From Streptomyces vietnamensis (GTDB lineage: Bacteria > Actinomycetota > Actinomycetes > Streptomycetales > Streptomycetaceae): 64,000 nt of DNA. The notes under the pieces are model-generated. The model was not told the origin of the DNA, did no database searches, and was given only the letters and a program-made list of their open reading frames with translations. The translations under genes were made by a program, and so were the position numbers. The first letter of the stretch is position 1, and every line of letters begins with the position of its first letter. Shown in pieces: positions 50,831 to 61,214 of the stretch. The stretch is taken from assembly GCF_000830005.1 (NCBI RefSeq), contig NZ_CP010407.1:6708001-6772000 (forward strand), written 5' to 3'.

Positions 50831-53761
50831 ATGTCCGAGCCGATCTACGTACCCGCGCTGCCCGCCCGGTGGAGTGCGCTCACCGCGTACGAGCTGCTGA
50901 CACCGGACGTACGCACGCGCGTGGCGCCTCTCTGGACGGTCCCGCCCCGCGTCGGCGGCTCCCGCACCCTGGGCACGCGCCCGTTCCACCCGCTCGATCC
51001 GGACCCGTCCGCACTCGCCTGCCACCTGCGGACCGCGCTGCGCCGACTGGTGGCCGTGCAGAGCGGTCTCCCCGCCTGGGTGGACACCTTCCACGCGGAG
51101 GACGAGCCGTGGCACCTCGTCACGGAGTTCCGGCACGGCCTGGCGGGGACCCCGCTCCGACCGGTCACCGGCGTCGAGCGGGACGTCCGGCAGCAGACGG
51201 CGTCCGCCGAGGCCGCTCGCGCGAGCGGAAACGGTCTGGGCGTCCGGGTGTTGCTGCACGCGCTCCCCGACGAGCGGATGAGGGACGAGGTCGGTGGACT
51301 CCTCGAACGGATCGGGTTCGCACACTGCCCGGTGGACCTCCTGCTCGACCTGGGAGGGGTCGACAACGAGCACCGGCCGGCAGAGAAGTGGGCGCTGCGC
51401 GCCCTCGGGCTGCTCGGCCCCCTCCACCACTGGCGGACGATCGCCGTGCTCGCCGGTTCCTTCCCCCGTACGTTCCCCGAGGGCTACGGGGCCCCGCTCG
51501 CGGAGGCCCAGCGATTCGACTGGGACCTCTGGCACATGCTCGTCGACGGACCCGAACGGCCGCGCGCCCGCGTCACCTACGGCGACTACGGAGCCGACCA
51601 CACCGGAGGTGCCGACCGGCCCGGCACCGCGGGTGGCGGCTCCCCCTGGGGCGTCGTGCGCTACACCACCGACCGCACCTTCCTCCTGGGCCGGGTGCCC
51701 ACCCAGGGGCCCGACCACGCGGACGCGATCCGCGCGCTCGTCCGGGAGATCGTCGAAGCGGAGGACTTCCGGGGAGCGGAGTTCAGCGAGGGGGAGCGGT
51801 GGCTCTCCTCATGCGCGGGCGGATCGGGATCCGCCGGAGCGGGCACCCCCGCCGTCTGGCTGCGGGCCGGCCACGTCCAGCACATGGCCCAGGTCGTCCG
51901 CGGCCTACGACGACACTCCTGCCCCACCGTCCTTGCCCGCCGGAACCGGCTCCCCGGAATTACCCTGGGAAGCGTGGCCGGGACCGTTCTCACCAACACC
52001 GGGCTCGACAGCTTCCTCGACGGAGCGCCCGAGCATCGTGACCCCGCGTTCGCGCGGGCCGCCGAAGCGGTCCTGGGGCTGCTGGCCCTGCGCGGCGCCG
52101 ACCGGGCGACAGGGGTGCCCGAACCGACCCCGGGGCTCGTGCGGCAGCTCCTGGTCGAGGACCTGCCGACCTTCGTCTACGCGCCGCCCGACGAGCTCGC
52201 CGCCTACCCGGCCGTCCTCGGGGCGCTCGCGGCACGGTTCGACGGAGGGCGGCGCGAGCGGATCGCCGTGGTCGTCGCCGAGTCCGCGCCCGACTTCGAA
52301 CGCGCCATGAACGACCCCGGCAACCTCACCTGGCACCGCTGGTACGCCTCGCTCCTGCGGACCGTCGGCGCCGACCTCGCCGACCCCGAGGACGTAAGGC
52401 GCCGCCTCGCCGCCCTCGACGGAGCGCCGCTCCCCGACGGCGTGCGCCGCGCCCACCTCATGGGGCGGACCGCCCTCGCCGACGTCCTGCTCGCCGAGGC
52501 GCTCACGCGCGCGTACGTACGGGACGCCGAGACGCCCCCGCCCGCCGGGCCGCTGCTCACCGACCACGCCGTCGCGACCGGCATCGGGCGGCTCGCCGGC
52601 GCGCTCCTGGACCGGTGGACCGCCGCCGGGCTCGCCGAACAGCTCGCCGGCCCGTACGCGCGGTTCGCGCCGGGACCCGAGGCCTTCCCGCACCTCGTCC
52701 TCGCCGACGCCCTCCTCGACGAGCACCTCGACTACTACGGGGACCCCGCCGCCCCCGTGCCCCCGCCGCCCGCGATCGAGGCCGGGCCCGTCGAGGAGGA
52801 CGCCGACGCCCTCATCGCGGCCGTCGAGGAGCTCGCGGAGGAGGAGTTCGAGCCCTACGGGGGCGAGGCCCCGCACCTGCTGTACGCGGTCTACCAGCGC
52901 GGCTGCTCCGCCGATTCCGTCGCCCGCAAGGCCGCCGAGTACGAGGACTGGTCCGTCGACCCGGCCCTGGAGGACCTGCCCGTACCGGTGCCGGACGCGG
53001 CACCCGACACGTACACCACTCCGCCCGTACCGGAGCTCGTACGCCTCCTCGGCACGGCGGAGCTGAACGAGGCCGACCGGGCCCGGCTCGAAGGACCGGC
53101 CCGCGACCTCGCCGTGGTCCTCGACCGCCTCGCCGCCACCGGCCTGGTCTTCCGCGCCGGCGACGCCTTCGGGCTCACCCCGCGCGGTGCGGGCGTCGTG
53201 CGCTACCTGCTGGGGGTGCGCGGGGTCGCCGCGCCCGACGCCGCCGAGGCCGTCGCCTGGACCGCGCCGGACGTGATCGCCGCCGCCGGGGGCTGGTCGA
53301 CGTCCGTCGCCGCGCGCGTACTCGCCGACTGGCTCCACGCGCGCGCGGACACCGCCGACGCCTGGTCCCAGCTGCTCGCCGCCCTCGGCACCGTCCACGC
53401 CGGCACCGCCGAGGCGGCAGCCACCCGCGGTCTCTTCGCCGTCCTGGACACGGCCGGCGCACCGCCCGAGGCCCTGCGCGGCGCCCTCCGCGACCCGGTC
53501 ATCGGCGCGTACGCCCTGGAGGCCCTGCGGAAGAGGGGCGAGCCGGCGGACCCGATCCAGGTGCGGACCTCGGCCCGGGCGCTGCACGTCCTCGACGCGC
53601 TGCCCGCCAAGAAGGGGCCCCTGGAGTCCCGCCGCGCCGCCTTCGACACGGCGGCGGCCGCCTGGCCGGGCGGTTCCGCCGCCCTGGTCCGCGCGATGGC
53701 GGCGGCGGACCGGCACGAGACCGAGCGGGTCCTGCGCCCGCTCGGCATCGCTCTCCCGTGA
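50831..53761 (+). CDS. Large protein: Beta-protein-like N-terminus joined to a long uncharacterised C-terminal half
   Basis: A 976-residue protein. Residues 1 to about 360 resemble the phage T4-type Beta protein family (YVPALPARWSALTAYELL at the start, GLLERIG/VDLLLDLG in the middle, RWLSSCAGG and AVWLRAGHVQHMAQVVRGLRRH at the end). That family normally stops about there. Residues 361-976 form an acidic, mostly helical protein (SADSVARKAAEYEDWSVDP, VRYLLGVRGV, VIGAYALEALRKRGEP) that I do not recognise. So it is either an unusual fusion or two genes joined by deletion of a stop and start. A 35-bp tandem repeat begins in its last codons. ATG 50831 follows GGGGGG. Confidence 0.65.
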   Translation: MSEPIYVPALPARWSALTAYELLTPDVRTRVAPLWTVPPRVGGSRTLGTRPFHPLDPDPSALACHLRTALRRLVAVQSGLPAWVDTFHAEDEPWHLVTEFRHGLAGTPLRPVTGVERDVRQQTASAEAARASGNGLGVRVLLHALPDERMRDEVGGLLERIGFAHCPVDLLLDLGGVDNEHRPAEKWALRALGLLGPLHHWRTIAVLAGSFPRTFPEGYGAPLAEAQRFDWDLWHMLVDGPERPRARVTYGDYGADHTGGADRPGTAGGGSPWGVVRYTTDRTFLLGRVPTQGPDHADAIRALVREIVEAEDFRGAEFSEGERWLSSCAGGSGSAGAGTPAVWLRAGHVQHMAQVVRGLRRHSCPTVLARRNRLPGITLGSVAGTVLTNTGLDSFLDGAPEHRDPAFARAAEAVLGLLALRGADRATGVPEPTPGLVRQLLVEDLPTFVYAPPDELAAYPAVLGALAARFDGGRRERIAVVVAESAPDFERAMNDPGNLTWHRWYASLLRTVGADLADPEDVRRRLAALDGAPLPDGVRRAHLMGRTALADVLLAEALTRAYVRDAETPPPAGPLLTDHAVATGIGRLAGALLDRWTAAGLAEQLAGPYARFAPGPEAFPHLVLADALLDEHLDYYGDPAAPVPPPPAIEAGPVEEDADALIAAVEELAEEEFEPYGGEAPHLLYAVYQRGCSADSVARKAAEYEDWSVDPALEDLPVPVPDAAPDTYTTPPVPELVRLLGTAELNEADRARLEGPARDLAVVLDRLAATGLVFRAGDAFGLTPRGAGVVRYLLGVRGVAAPDAAEAVAWTAPDVIAAAGGWSTSVAARVLADWLHARADTADAWSQLLAALGTVHAGTAEAAATRGLFAVLDTAGAPPEALRGALRDPVIGAYALEALRKRGEPADPIQVRTSARALHVLDALPAKKGPLESRRAAFDTAAAAWPGGSAALVRAMAAADRHETERVLRPLGIALP

Positions 53762-53830
53762 CGGTCACCGCCCCGCTCGGCATCGCTCTTCCGTGACGGT
53801 CACCGCCCCGCTCGGCATCGCGCTCCCGTG
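53738..53830. repeat. 35-bp tandem repeat, 2.7 copies
   Basis: Unit 1 (53738-53772) contains the last codons (PLGIALP) and stop of the preceding gene. Unit 2 (53773-53807) and partial unit 3 (53808-53830) repeat it with one and one to two base changes. Because 35 is not a multiple of three, the extra copies are in other frames and appear untranslated. It ends 13 bp before the convergent SGNH hydrolase stop. Confidence 0.9.
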
Positions 53831-53843
53831 AGACCGGCGGGCG

Positions 53844-54989
53844 TCACCCCGTCGTGAGGTACATCCCCGACGCACCCGACCCGGCCGTGTTCTTGCAGCT
53901 CTTGTTCCCGGTCGGGGAGGCGTAGACCAGCGCCAGGCAGCGGCCCAGGCCCTGCTGGCCGTAGGCGTTGGGGTGCATCGACTCCTGGACGAGGCCCTGC
54001 GTGCTCTGGCTGTCGATCCAGCGCGCCCACTCGCTCGAAGCCGCCGACGGGGGCACGGTCGCCGTCACCTGCTTGCTGGCCTTGGCGCAGACCTCGCGGC
54101 CCTGGAGCGCGTCCCGCAGGTCCAGGAACTGCACGCCCTTCGCCGTGGCGACGCCCTTGAGGCGGTCGGCGATCTGGGGGACCAGGGAGTCGCGGGCCCA
54201 GTCGGAGTCGAGGTTCCAGAAGGGGCAGCCACCGGTGTTCGTACGGGCCCAGCCGCTCTCCGCGTACCGGTTCTCGGCGGCGCGCGGGATGGGGGAGGGG
54301 TACGACTGGAGGACGATCCGGTAGTCGGAGGCGGCGTATCCGGCGGTGGTCATGACCGCCCGGATCTCGTCGACGGACCGGCCGACGGCGGCCATCACGC
54401 CGTCGATCTTCGCGTCGACCTCGGCCTGCTGGTCGTCGTGGCAGTACGAGTACCAGACGATGTAGTCGGTCGCGCAGGTGGAGATGATGTCGGCGAAGCC
54501 GAGGTCGTTGCCGCCGATGGACAGCGCGATCAGCTTGACGTCGTTCGCGGCGGCGACGGCCGCCAGCTGGTCGGCCTGGGGCGCCTCGCCCTTGAAGGCC
54601 TGGCCGCCCTGGGAGGCGCGGAAGACGTTCTCCGTGGTCGCCCCGGAGCAGGCGAGGTTGATGAGCGAGCTCGCGATCGCGCCCGCGCTCTTCACCTCGG
54701 CGGTGTCCGAGCGGTGGCAGCCGCCGGCGGTGCTGCCGTACACCCGGGACGGGTCGTACGTGCTGCCGGTCCAGGCGCGGTCGGTGCCGTTGCGGCTGCC
54801 GGAGTTGGTGAGGCTGTTGCCGAGCCAGCGGCCGGCCTCGCCGGAGATGTAGCTGTCGCCCATGGCGACGACGGCGGTGGGGCCGGAGCCGGGGGAGGCG
54901 TGGGCGACGGGGGCGGTGAGGGAGGCGAGCCCGGCGGCGGTACACAGTGCCAGGAGTGCGCGCAGCGCACGGTGGGGGGTCGAAGGCAT
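53844..54989 (-). CDS. Secreted SGNH/GDSL hydrolase
   Basis: A 381-residue secreted esterase/lipase. Residues 1-31 form a Sec signal peptide ending in AHA. VVAMGDSYISGEAG places the nucleophile at Ser46, LIALSIGGNDLGFAD is block III with the oxyanion Asn, and ESMHPNAYGQQ supplies the catalytic His of block V. Paired cysteines (CATDYIVWYSYC and others) suggest disulphides. The family includes streptomycete extracellular lipases and phospholipases. Substrate is unknown. Confidence 0.9.
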   Translation of the reverse strand: MPSTPHRALRALLALCTAAGLASLTAPVAHASPGSGPTAVVAMGDSYISGEAGRWLGNSLTNSGSRNGTDRAWTGSTYDPSRVYGSTAGGCHRSDTAEVKSAGAIASSLINLACSGATTENVFRASQGGQAFKGEAPQADQLAAVAAANDVKLIALSIGGNDLGFADIISTCATDYIVWYSYCHDDQQAEVDAKIDGVMAAVGRSVDEIRAVMTTAGYAASDYRIVLQSYPSPIPRAAENRYAESGWARTNTGGCPFWNLDSDWARDSLVPQIADRLKGVATAKGVQFLDLRDALQGREVCAKASKQVTATVPPSAASSEWARWIDSQSTQGLVQESMHPNAYGQQGLGRCLALVYASPTGNKSCKNTAGSGASGMYLTTG

Positions 54990-55140
54990 GGCTGTGCTCC
55001 TGCGGTATGTGGTACGCAGTGACGAGGGGACAGCCGCCGGCCGGTGGCATGGCGGAATCTCGCACGGCGTGGCTTGTTACCGCTAGGTAGCTGCATATCT
55101 CGGTTGCGTCACGTCGTCTGTGCGGTCACAGGAACGGAGA

Positions 55141-55184
55141 CAGGGCCTCTTCCCGGTGCTGTGCGACACCGGGAAGAGGCCCTG
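55141..55184 (-). terminator. Terminator of malate synthase
   Basis: CAGGGCCTCTTCCCGGTG (55141-55158) pairs perfectly with CACCGGGAAGAGGCCCTG (55167-55184), an 18-bp stem with an 8-nt loop, 55 bp past the malate synthase stop. No long U-tract follows. Confidence 0.75.
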
Positions 55185-55238
55185 CTCAGGTTGCTGTCGG
55201 CGGCTGTGCGGGCAGCCGAATCAGCCGTACGGGTGGGG

Positions 55239-56861
<1,623 letters not shown>

Positions 56862-56985
56862 GAACTGTCACTTCCTTCAGCGGACTTCACGGGCGGTGCC
56901 AGGCGGCCGCCGGGCGTCACGGGACGGCACTGAGTGCCGCAGGCGCCGAGATACGGCCGCGAGAGCCCTCTGCACGAACAAGGGC

Positions 56986-57021
56986 TTCTGAAGAGTGGAT
57001 ACTAGTTTCCTCATGGTGGAA
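56986..57021. promoter_or_regulatory. Paired weak AllR-like operators at malate synthase
   Basis: TTCCTCATGGTGGAA (57007-57021) matches the hyi site TTCCGTATTGCGGAA at 11 of 15 positions. TTCTGAAGAGTGGAT (56986-57000) resembles the weaker hyi site TTCTGTCTGACGGAA. Their centres (56993 and 57014) are again 21 bp apart. They lie about 125-160 bp upstream of the malate synthase start. Confidence 0.5.
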
Positions 57022-57087
57022 GTTCAATGGTTTGTTGATGTCGAGATTCTCTGGATCGACAGAACATGGCGCTCAGTGCCATCCCGT

Positions 57088-57702
57088 TCACTCCAGGTGC
57101 GACAGATCCGCCTCCGTGTCGATGTCGTAGGGCTCGGCCACATCCGAACAGTCCACCAGCGTGATCGCATCCCGGTGCGCCGCCAGATAGTCCCGCGCGC
57201 CCCGGTCACCCACCGCCCCCTCGGCGATCCCCGCCCAGCGGTCCGCGCCGAACAGCACCGGATGGCCCCGCTTCCCCTCGTACGAGGCCGCCACCAGCGA
57301 ATCCCGTGAGCCGTACGCCGCCCGGACCCGGGCCACGGCCTCCGCCCCGATCCCCGGCTGATCGACCAGGAACACGAGCGCCGCGTCCACGCCCCGCGGA
57401 TCGGCGGCCAGCGAACCGAGCCCGACCCGCAGCGAGGCCCCCATTCCCTCCGCCCACTCCGGGTTGTCCACGAGTACGCACCCGGGCAGCTCCGCCCGCT
57501 CCCGTACGACCTCGGCCGACGCCCCGAGCACCACGTGCACCACCTCGCACCCGGCCGCGCGCAACACCCCCACGGCATGCTCGACCAGCGGCCGCCCCCG
57601 ATGCGGGAGCAAGGCCTTGGGCCGCCCCCCGAGCCGCCTCCCACCCCCGGCGGCGAGCAGCAGTCCGGCGACGACGGGGGTTCGATCACGTGTCGTTGTC
57701 AT
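57088..57702 (-). CDS. MobA-like nucleotidyltransferase (molybdopterin cofactor cytidylyl-/guanylyltransferase type)
   Basis: A 204-residue Rossmann-like nucleotidyltransferase. GLLLAAGGGRRLGGRPKALLPHRGRPLVEHAV carries the NTP-binding LAAGxGxRxGxxK motif, and ALVFLVDQPGIG carries the metal-binding Asp, as in MobA/MocA. MocA-type enzymes attach a nucleotide to molybdopterin for xanthine dehydrogenase-like enzymes, which would fit purine catabolism, but no xanthine dehydrogenase genes are in the window. ATG 57702 (MTTTRDR) or ATG 57720 may start; neither has a strong ribosome site. Confidence 0.82.
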   Translation of the reverse strand: MTTTRDRTPVVAGLLLAAGGGRRLGGRPKALLPHRGRPLVEHAVGVLRAAGCEVVHVVLGASAEVVRERAELPGCVLVDNPEWAEGMGASLRVGLGSLAADPRGVDAALVFLVDQPGIGAEAVARVRAAYGSRDSLVAASYEGKRGHPVLFGADRWAGIAEGAVGDRGARDYLAAHRDAITLVDCSDVAEPYDIDTEADLSHLE

Positions 57703-57907
57703 GGGGACTGCATACCTCATGAGACGGAATCACACGGTCGCCTGAATTCCGCCCACCAAGGGTGGCGCGGGGGGTGGCGAAGGAGTTAACTGACCCCCAC
57801 TCACGGCGCCCGACCGCCGACCGGGGGGGGTCGGCTCGGAGTGTTCGGAGTGTCCGGAGTGTTCGTCGTACGGAGTTCTGCGCACAGTGTTGTGCGGGGG
57901 GAGAACC

Positions 57908-58225
57908 ATGTTGCGAAGCGTGGGGCAGAGGCGAGTGACCGGCGAGGGCATGGACCCCAGGGTGGCCGAACTGCGGTCCGCCGTCTCCCGGCTCCGGCGC
58001 GAACTGGCCGCGCTCCGGGTCGATTTCGCCGACCGCGGCATCGCCGAGGACGAGCTCGCCGCCCTCGACGCCATGGCGCTCAGCGGCGACCCCGAGGTGC
58101 GGCGGCTGCGCCGCTCGCTGCTGCTCGTCGCGGGCTGCGTCGGCTCCGTCAGCGCCCTCGCCGAGGCGCTCGCCGGGGTCCGGCGCGCGGTCGAGCTCTT
58201 CGGTCCCCCGCAGCCCGGGCAGTAG
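57908..58225 (+). CDS. DUF5955-like small protein
   Basis: A 105-residue protein. The body, VAELRSAVSRLRRELAALRVDFADRGIAEDELAALDAM, is an amphipathic helical region with possible coiled coil. It is followed by PEVRRLRRSLLLVAGCVGSVSALAEALAGVRRAV, a moderately hydrophobic helix. This matches my recollection of the streptomycete DUF5955 family, which has no known function. ATG 57908 follows GGGGGAG; an in-frame ATG at 57887 is less well placed. It stands alone between the divergent nucleotidyltransferase and the LAL regulator. Confidence 0.7.
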   Translation: MLRSVGQRRVTGEGMDPRVAELRSAVSRLRRELAALRVDFADRGIAEDELAALDAMALSGDPEVRRLRRSLLLVAGCVGSVSALAEALAGVRRAVELFGPPQPGQ

Positions 58226-58379
58226 ACCGGCGGCCGGCCTCTGACCGGCCCCCGGAGGCCCCTCCGGAGCGGGACCTTCGGGTACCCGGGAGGGGTTTGC
58301 AGGGCCCTGTGCGATGGCCGAACCGGAGAGAAAGCTTCCATCCTGAAGGCAGGCCCGTTCCGGCGGGCCCGACCGGAAG

Positions 58380-61064
58380 GTGGTGGTGGACGTGGAGGCC
58401 ACGGGTGACGAGTTGCCGCGGGGCGCCCCGGTTCCCGGCGGTCCCGACCCGCTGGGAGACCCGTATCTGCGGACACGATTCGCCCTGCCGAGCCGCCCCG
58501 GCACGTTCCTGCGCCGTGACCGGCTGGTCGAGCACCTCGAACAGGCCCTGCTGACCCCGCTGACCGTGGTCAACGGCAGTGCGGGGGCCGGCAAGACCCT
58601 CCTGGTCGCCGACTGGGCCGCGAACCTGGGGCGGCCGGTCGCCTGGCTCGCCCTCGATGCGGCGGTCGAGGGTCCGGGGATGTTCTGGGCCCATCTGCTC
58701 CAGTCCCTGAACGCCGCCGGTGTACCGGCGCCCACCGCCGTCGGCTTCCCCGCCGACGCGACGCGGGTCCCCCACACGCTCCTGAGCCGACTCGCCTGGG
58801 CACTCGCCGGGCGCGACCGGCCCGTCACCGTGGTCATCGACGAGTTCGAGCGGATGACCGACCCCGAGGTCGGGCGGCAGCTGGAGTTCGTCCTGCGGCA
58901 CGCGAGGCCGGGACTGCGCCTCGTCCTCGTCAGCCGTACCGAACCCCTCCTCCCGCTCCACCGCTACCGCCTCGCCGGTGAGATGACCGAGATCCGGGAC
59001 GCCGAGCTGGCCTTCACCACCGAGGAGGCGGTCGACCTCCTCGAACTGCACGGGCTGTCACTGTCCGTCCCGGTGGCACGGGCGCTGGTGGAGCGCACCC
59101 GGGGATGGGCGGCCGGCCTCCGGCTGAGCGCCCTGGCCGCGCGGTCGACCCCGGATCCCGAGCGCTATCTGAAGGAGTTCGAGGCGGGGCGCAGCACGAT
59201 CGCCGACTTCCTGCTGGCCGAGGTGCTGGAACGGCAGACACCGGAGACGCAGGACCTGCTGCTGCGGATCAGCGTGCTGGACCGCTTCTGCCCCGAGCTG
59301 GCGGACGAGCTGACCCGGCGGCGCGACGCCGCGACGATCCTGGCCGCGCTGCACCGCGCCAACGCCTTCGTCGAGGACTTCGGGCAGGGCTGGTACCGGC
59401 TCCACCCGTTGTTCCGGGAGATCCTCCGGGCCCATCTGCGCCAACGCGCCCCCGGCCTCGAGCAGGAGCTGCACCGGCGCGCCGCGCACTGGCTGCGGCG
59501 CTTCGGCACGCTCCCCGAGATGCTGGCGCACGGCGCCGCCGCCCAGGACTGGACGTACATGGCCCGGGCCCTGGTCGAGGACCTGGCGATCGGACAGCTC
59601 TTCACCGGCCTCGGCTCCGTGGAGCCGGCGGACTGGTTCGCCGGGATGGAGGGAGAGGCGCCCGACCCGTCCCTGAACCTCGTCCGCGCCGCGTGCGAGC
59701 TGTCCCGCCCGGCTCTCGACGGCGGCCTGGCGCACCTGCGCCGCGCGGCGGAACAACTGGCGGCCGACGACCGCGGCTCCCCGGCGGCCCTGCTGAGCTG
59801 CGCCCTGCTCGAGGCGCTCGCCGGACGGCTGGCCGGCTCGGCGCACCAGGCCGAGCGCGCCACCCGGGCGGCCCGACGGCTGATGCCGCAGCTGCCCTCC
59901 CGGCTGCTGGACGGGCACCCGGAACTCACCGCCCTCCTGCTGACCCACGTGGGCTCCGCGCGGCTGTGGGCCGGACACCGCGACGAGGCCCGGGCCGCCC
60001 TCACCGCGGTGACCCGCGGTCCCCGTACGGCGTCCACGGTCCTCCCGCGGATGGAGGCGCTGGAACACCTGGCGCTCGTCGAGCACCTCGACGGCCGGCC
60101 GAGCGCGGCGGAACGCAAGGTCTTCGCGATGACGGCCGAGGCCGAGCGGTACGGCCTCGCCCAGCCGTCGGGTTCCGGGCTCGGACAGCTGGTGCTCGCC
60201 GCGGTCGCCCTCGACCGGGACGAGGCGGACCGTGCCGAGGCCCTCCTCGCCCGGACGTCCGACCAGCCGCCGCCGGACCCGGTGACGGCCGCCGTCAGGC
60301 GGGCCGTGACGGCCGGCGTGCTCCTGGCCCGGGGCCGTACGCGGGAGGCGCTGGCCGTCGCGGCCCGGCCCGTCCCCGCCGCCGAGGCATCGCCCTGGGC
60401 GCAGGGCCGTGCCGCCCTGGCCGCTTCGGAAGCCCATCTGGCCGAGGGCCGCCCGGACGCGGCCGTCGAAGTCCTCCGCCAGGTCGTCGGCGAGCTGCCG
60501 GAGTGCACCGTCGGCGCGGCGCGGGCCCACCTCGCCGCCGGCGACCCCGGCACGGCCCTCCGCCTGCTCGACGGCCTCGCGGCCCACGGGAGCGCCGGCC
60601 CGGGGGTGCTCGTACCGGCCGCGTTGGTACGGGCACAGGCGGCGGCGCTGGAGGGGGACACCGCCACCGCCCGCAGGATGGTCGCCCAGGCCCTCGCCGA
60701 GGGGCGCCGCGAGGAGCTCAGGCGCGCCTTCCGGGCCGCCGGACCCTGGATCGCTCCCTTCCTGGCCGAGCCCCCGCTGCGGGCGTCGGCCGCCGGATGG
60801 CTCGTACCCGAATCCGAGTCGTACGGCGGGACGGAGCGGGACGGACGCGGAACCGGGCCGGGCGCGCCGGTGGAGCAGCTCAGCGGACGGGAGCGGGAGG
60901 TCCTGGAGCGGCTCGCCCGGGCGATGTCGACCGAGGACATCGCCGCCGACCTGTTCGTGTCCGTGAACACGGTGAAGACCCACCTCAAGAGCGCCTACCG
61001 GAAGCTGTCGGTGCACCGGCGCAACGACGCCGTCCGCCGTGCCCGCGAGCTGCGGCTGCTGTGA
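58380..61064 (+). CDS. LAL-type LuxR-family transcriptional regulator (MalT-like)
   Basis: An 894-residue large ATP-binding LuxR regulator. The Walker A loop NGSAGAGKT lies at residues 65-73 and a Walker B-like VTVVIDEFERM near 150. The middle about 500 residues are helical TPR-like repeats. The C-terminal about 60 residues are a LuxR helix-turn-helix, LSGREREVLERLARAMSTEDIAADLFVSVNTVKTHLKSAYRKL. Length and order match MalT-like regulators that activate transcription on ligand and ATP binding. The downstream MFS exporter at 61215 is a plausible target. Several GTG codons at 58380 onward follow GAAGG, so the start could shift by a few residues. Confidence 0.9.
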   Translation: MVVDVEATGDELPRGAPVPGGPDPLGDPYLRTRFALPSRPGTFLRRDRLVEHLEQALLTPLTVVNGSAGAGKTLLVADWAANLGRPVAWLALDAAVEGPGMFWAHLLQSLNAAGVPAPTAVGFPADATRVPHTLLSRLAWALAGRDRPVTVVIDEFERMTDPEVGRQLEFVLRHARPGLRLVLVSRTEPLLPLHRYRLAGEMTEIRDAELAFTTEEAVDLLELHGLSLSVPVARALVERTRGWAAGLRLSALAARSTPDPERYLKEFEAGRSTIADFLLAEVLERQTPETQDLLLRISVLDRFCPELADELTRRRDAATILAALHRANAFVEDFGQGWYRLHPLFREILRAHLRQRAPGLEQELHRRAAHWLRRFGTLPEMLAHGAAAQDWTYMARALVEDLAIGQLFTGLGSVEPADWFAGMEGEAPDPSLNLVRAACELSRPALDGGLAHLRRAAEQLAADDRGSPAALLSCALLEALAGRLAGSAHQAERATRAARRLMPQLPSRLLDGHPELTALLLTHVGSARLWAGHRDEARAALTAVTRGPRTASTVLPRMEALEHLALVEHLDGRPSAAERKVFAMTAEAERYGLAQPSGSGLGQLVLAAVALDRDEADRAEALLARTSDQPPPDPVTAAVRRAVTAGVLLARGRTREALAVAARPVPAAEASPWAQGRAALAASEAHLAEGRPDAAVEVLRQVVGELPECTVGAARAHLAAGDPGTALRLLDGLAAHGSAGPGVLVPAALVRAQAAALEGDTATARRMVAQALAEGRREELRRAFRAAGPWIAPFLAEPPLRASAAGWLVPESESYGGTERDGRGTGPGAPVEQLSGREREVLERLARAMSTEDIAADLFVSVNTVKTHLKSAYRKLSVHRRNDAVRRARELRLL

Positions 61065-61108
61065 CCGGACGCCGGGCACCGCGGGGCGCACCCGTCCCGC
61101 GGCCCTCC

Positions 61109-61127
61109 CTCACCCGCGCCGGGTGAG
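61109..61127. promoter_or_regulatory. Shared palindromic element (copy A)
   Basis: CTCACCCG-CGC-CGGGTGAG is a perfect 8-bp inverted repeat in the gap before the MFS gene. The same element with flanking GAGGC and later ACGG-like bases recurs at 62953, ahead of the next small gene. Confidence 0.55.
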
Positions 61128-61214
61128 GCGGACGGTGACCGTTTCGGATGTGATGGCGGCGAGGGTGGACTCGACCTTCCGCTGCCGCCGACACCGGCGG
61201 CCGAGCCCGGCGAG

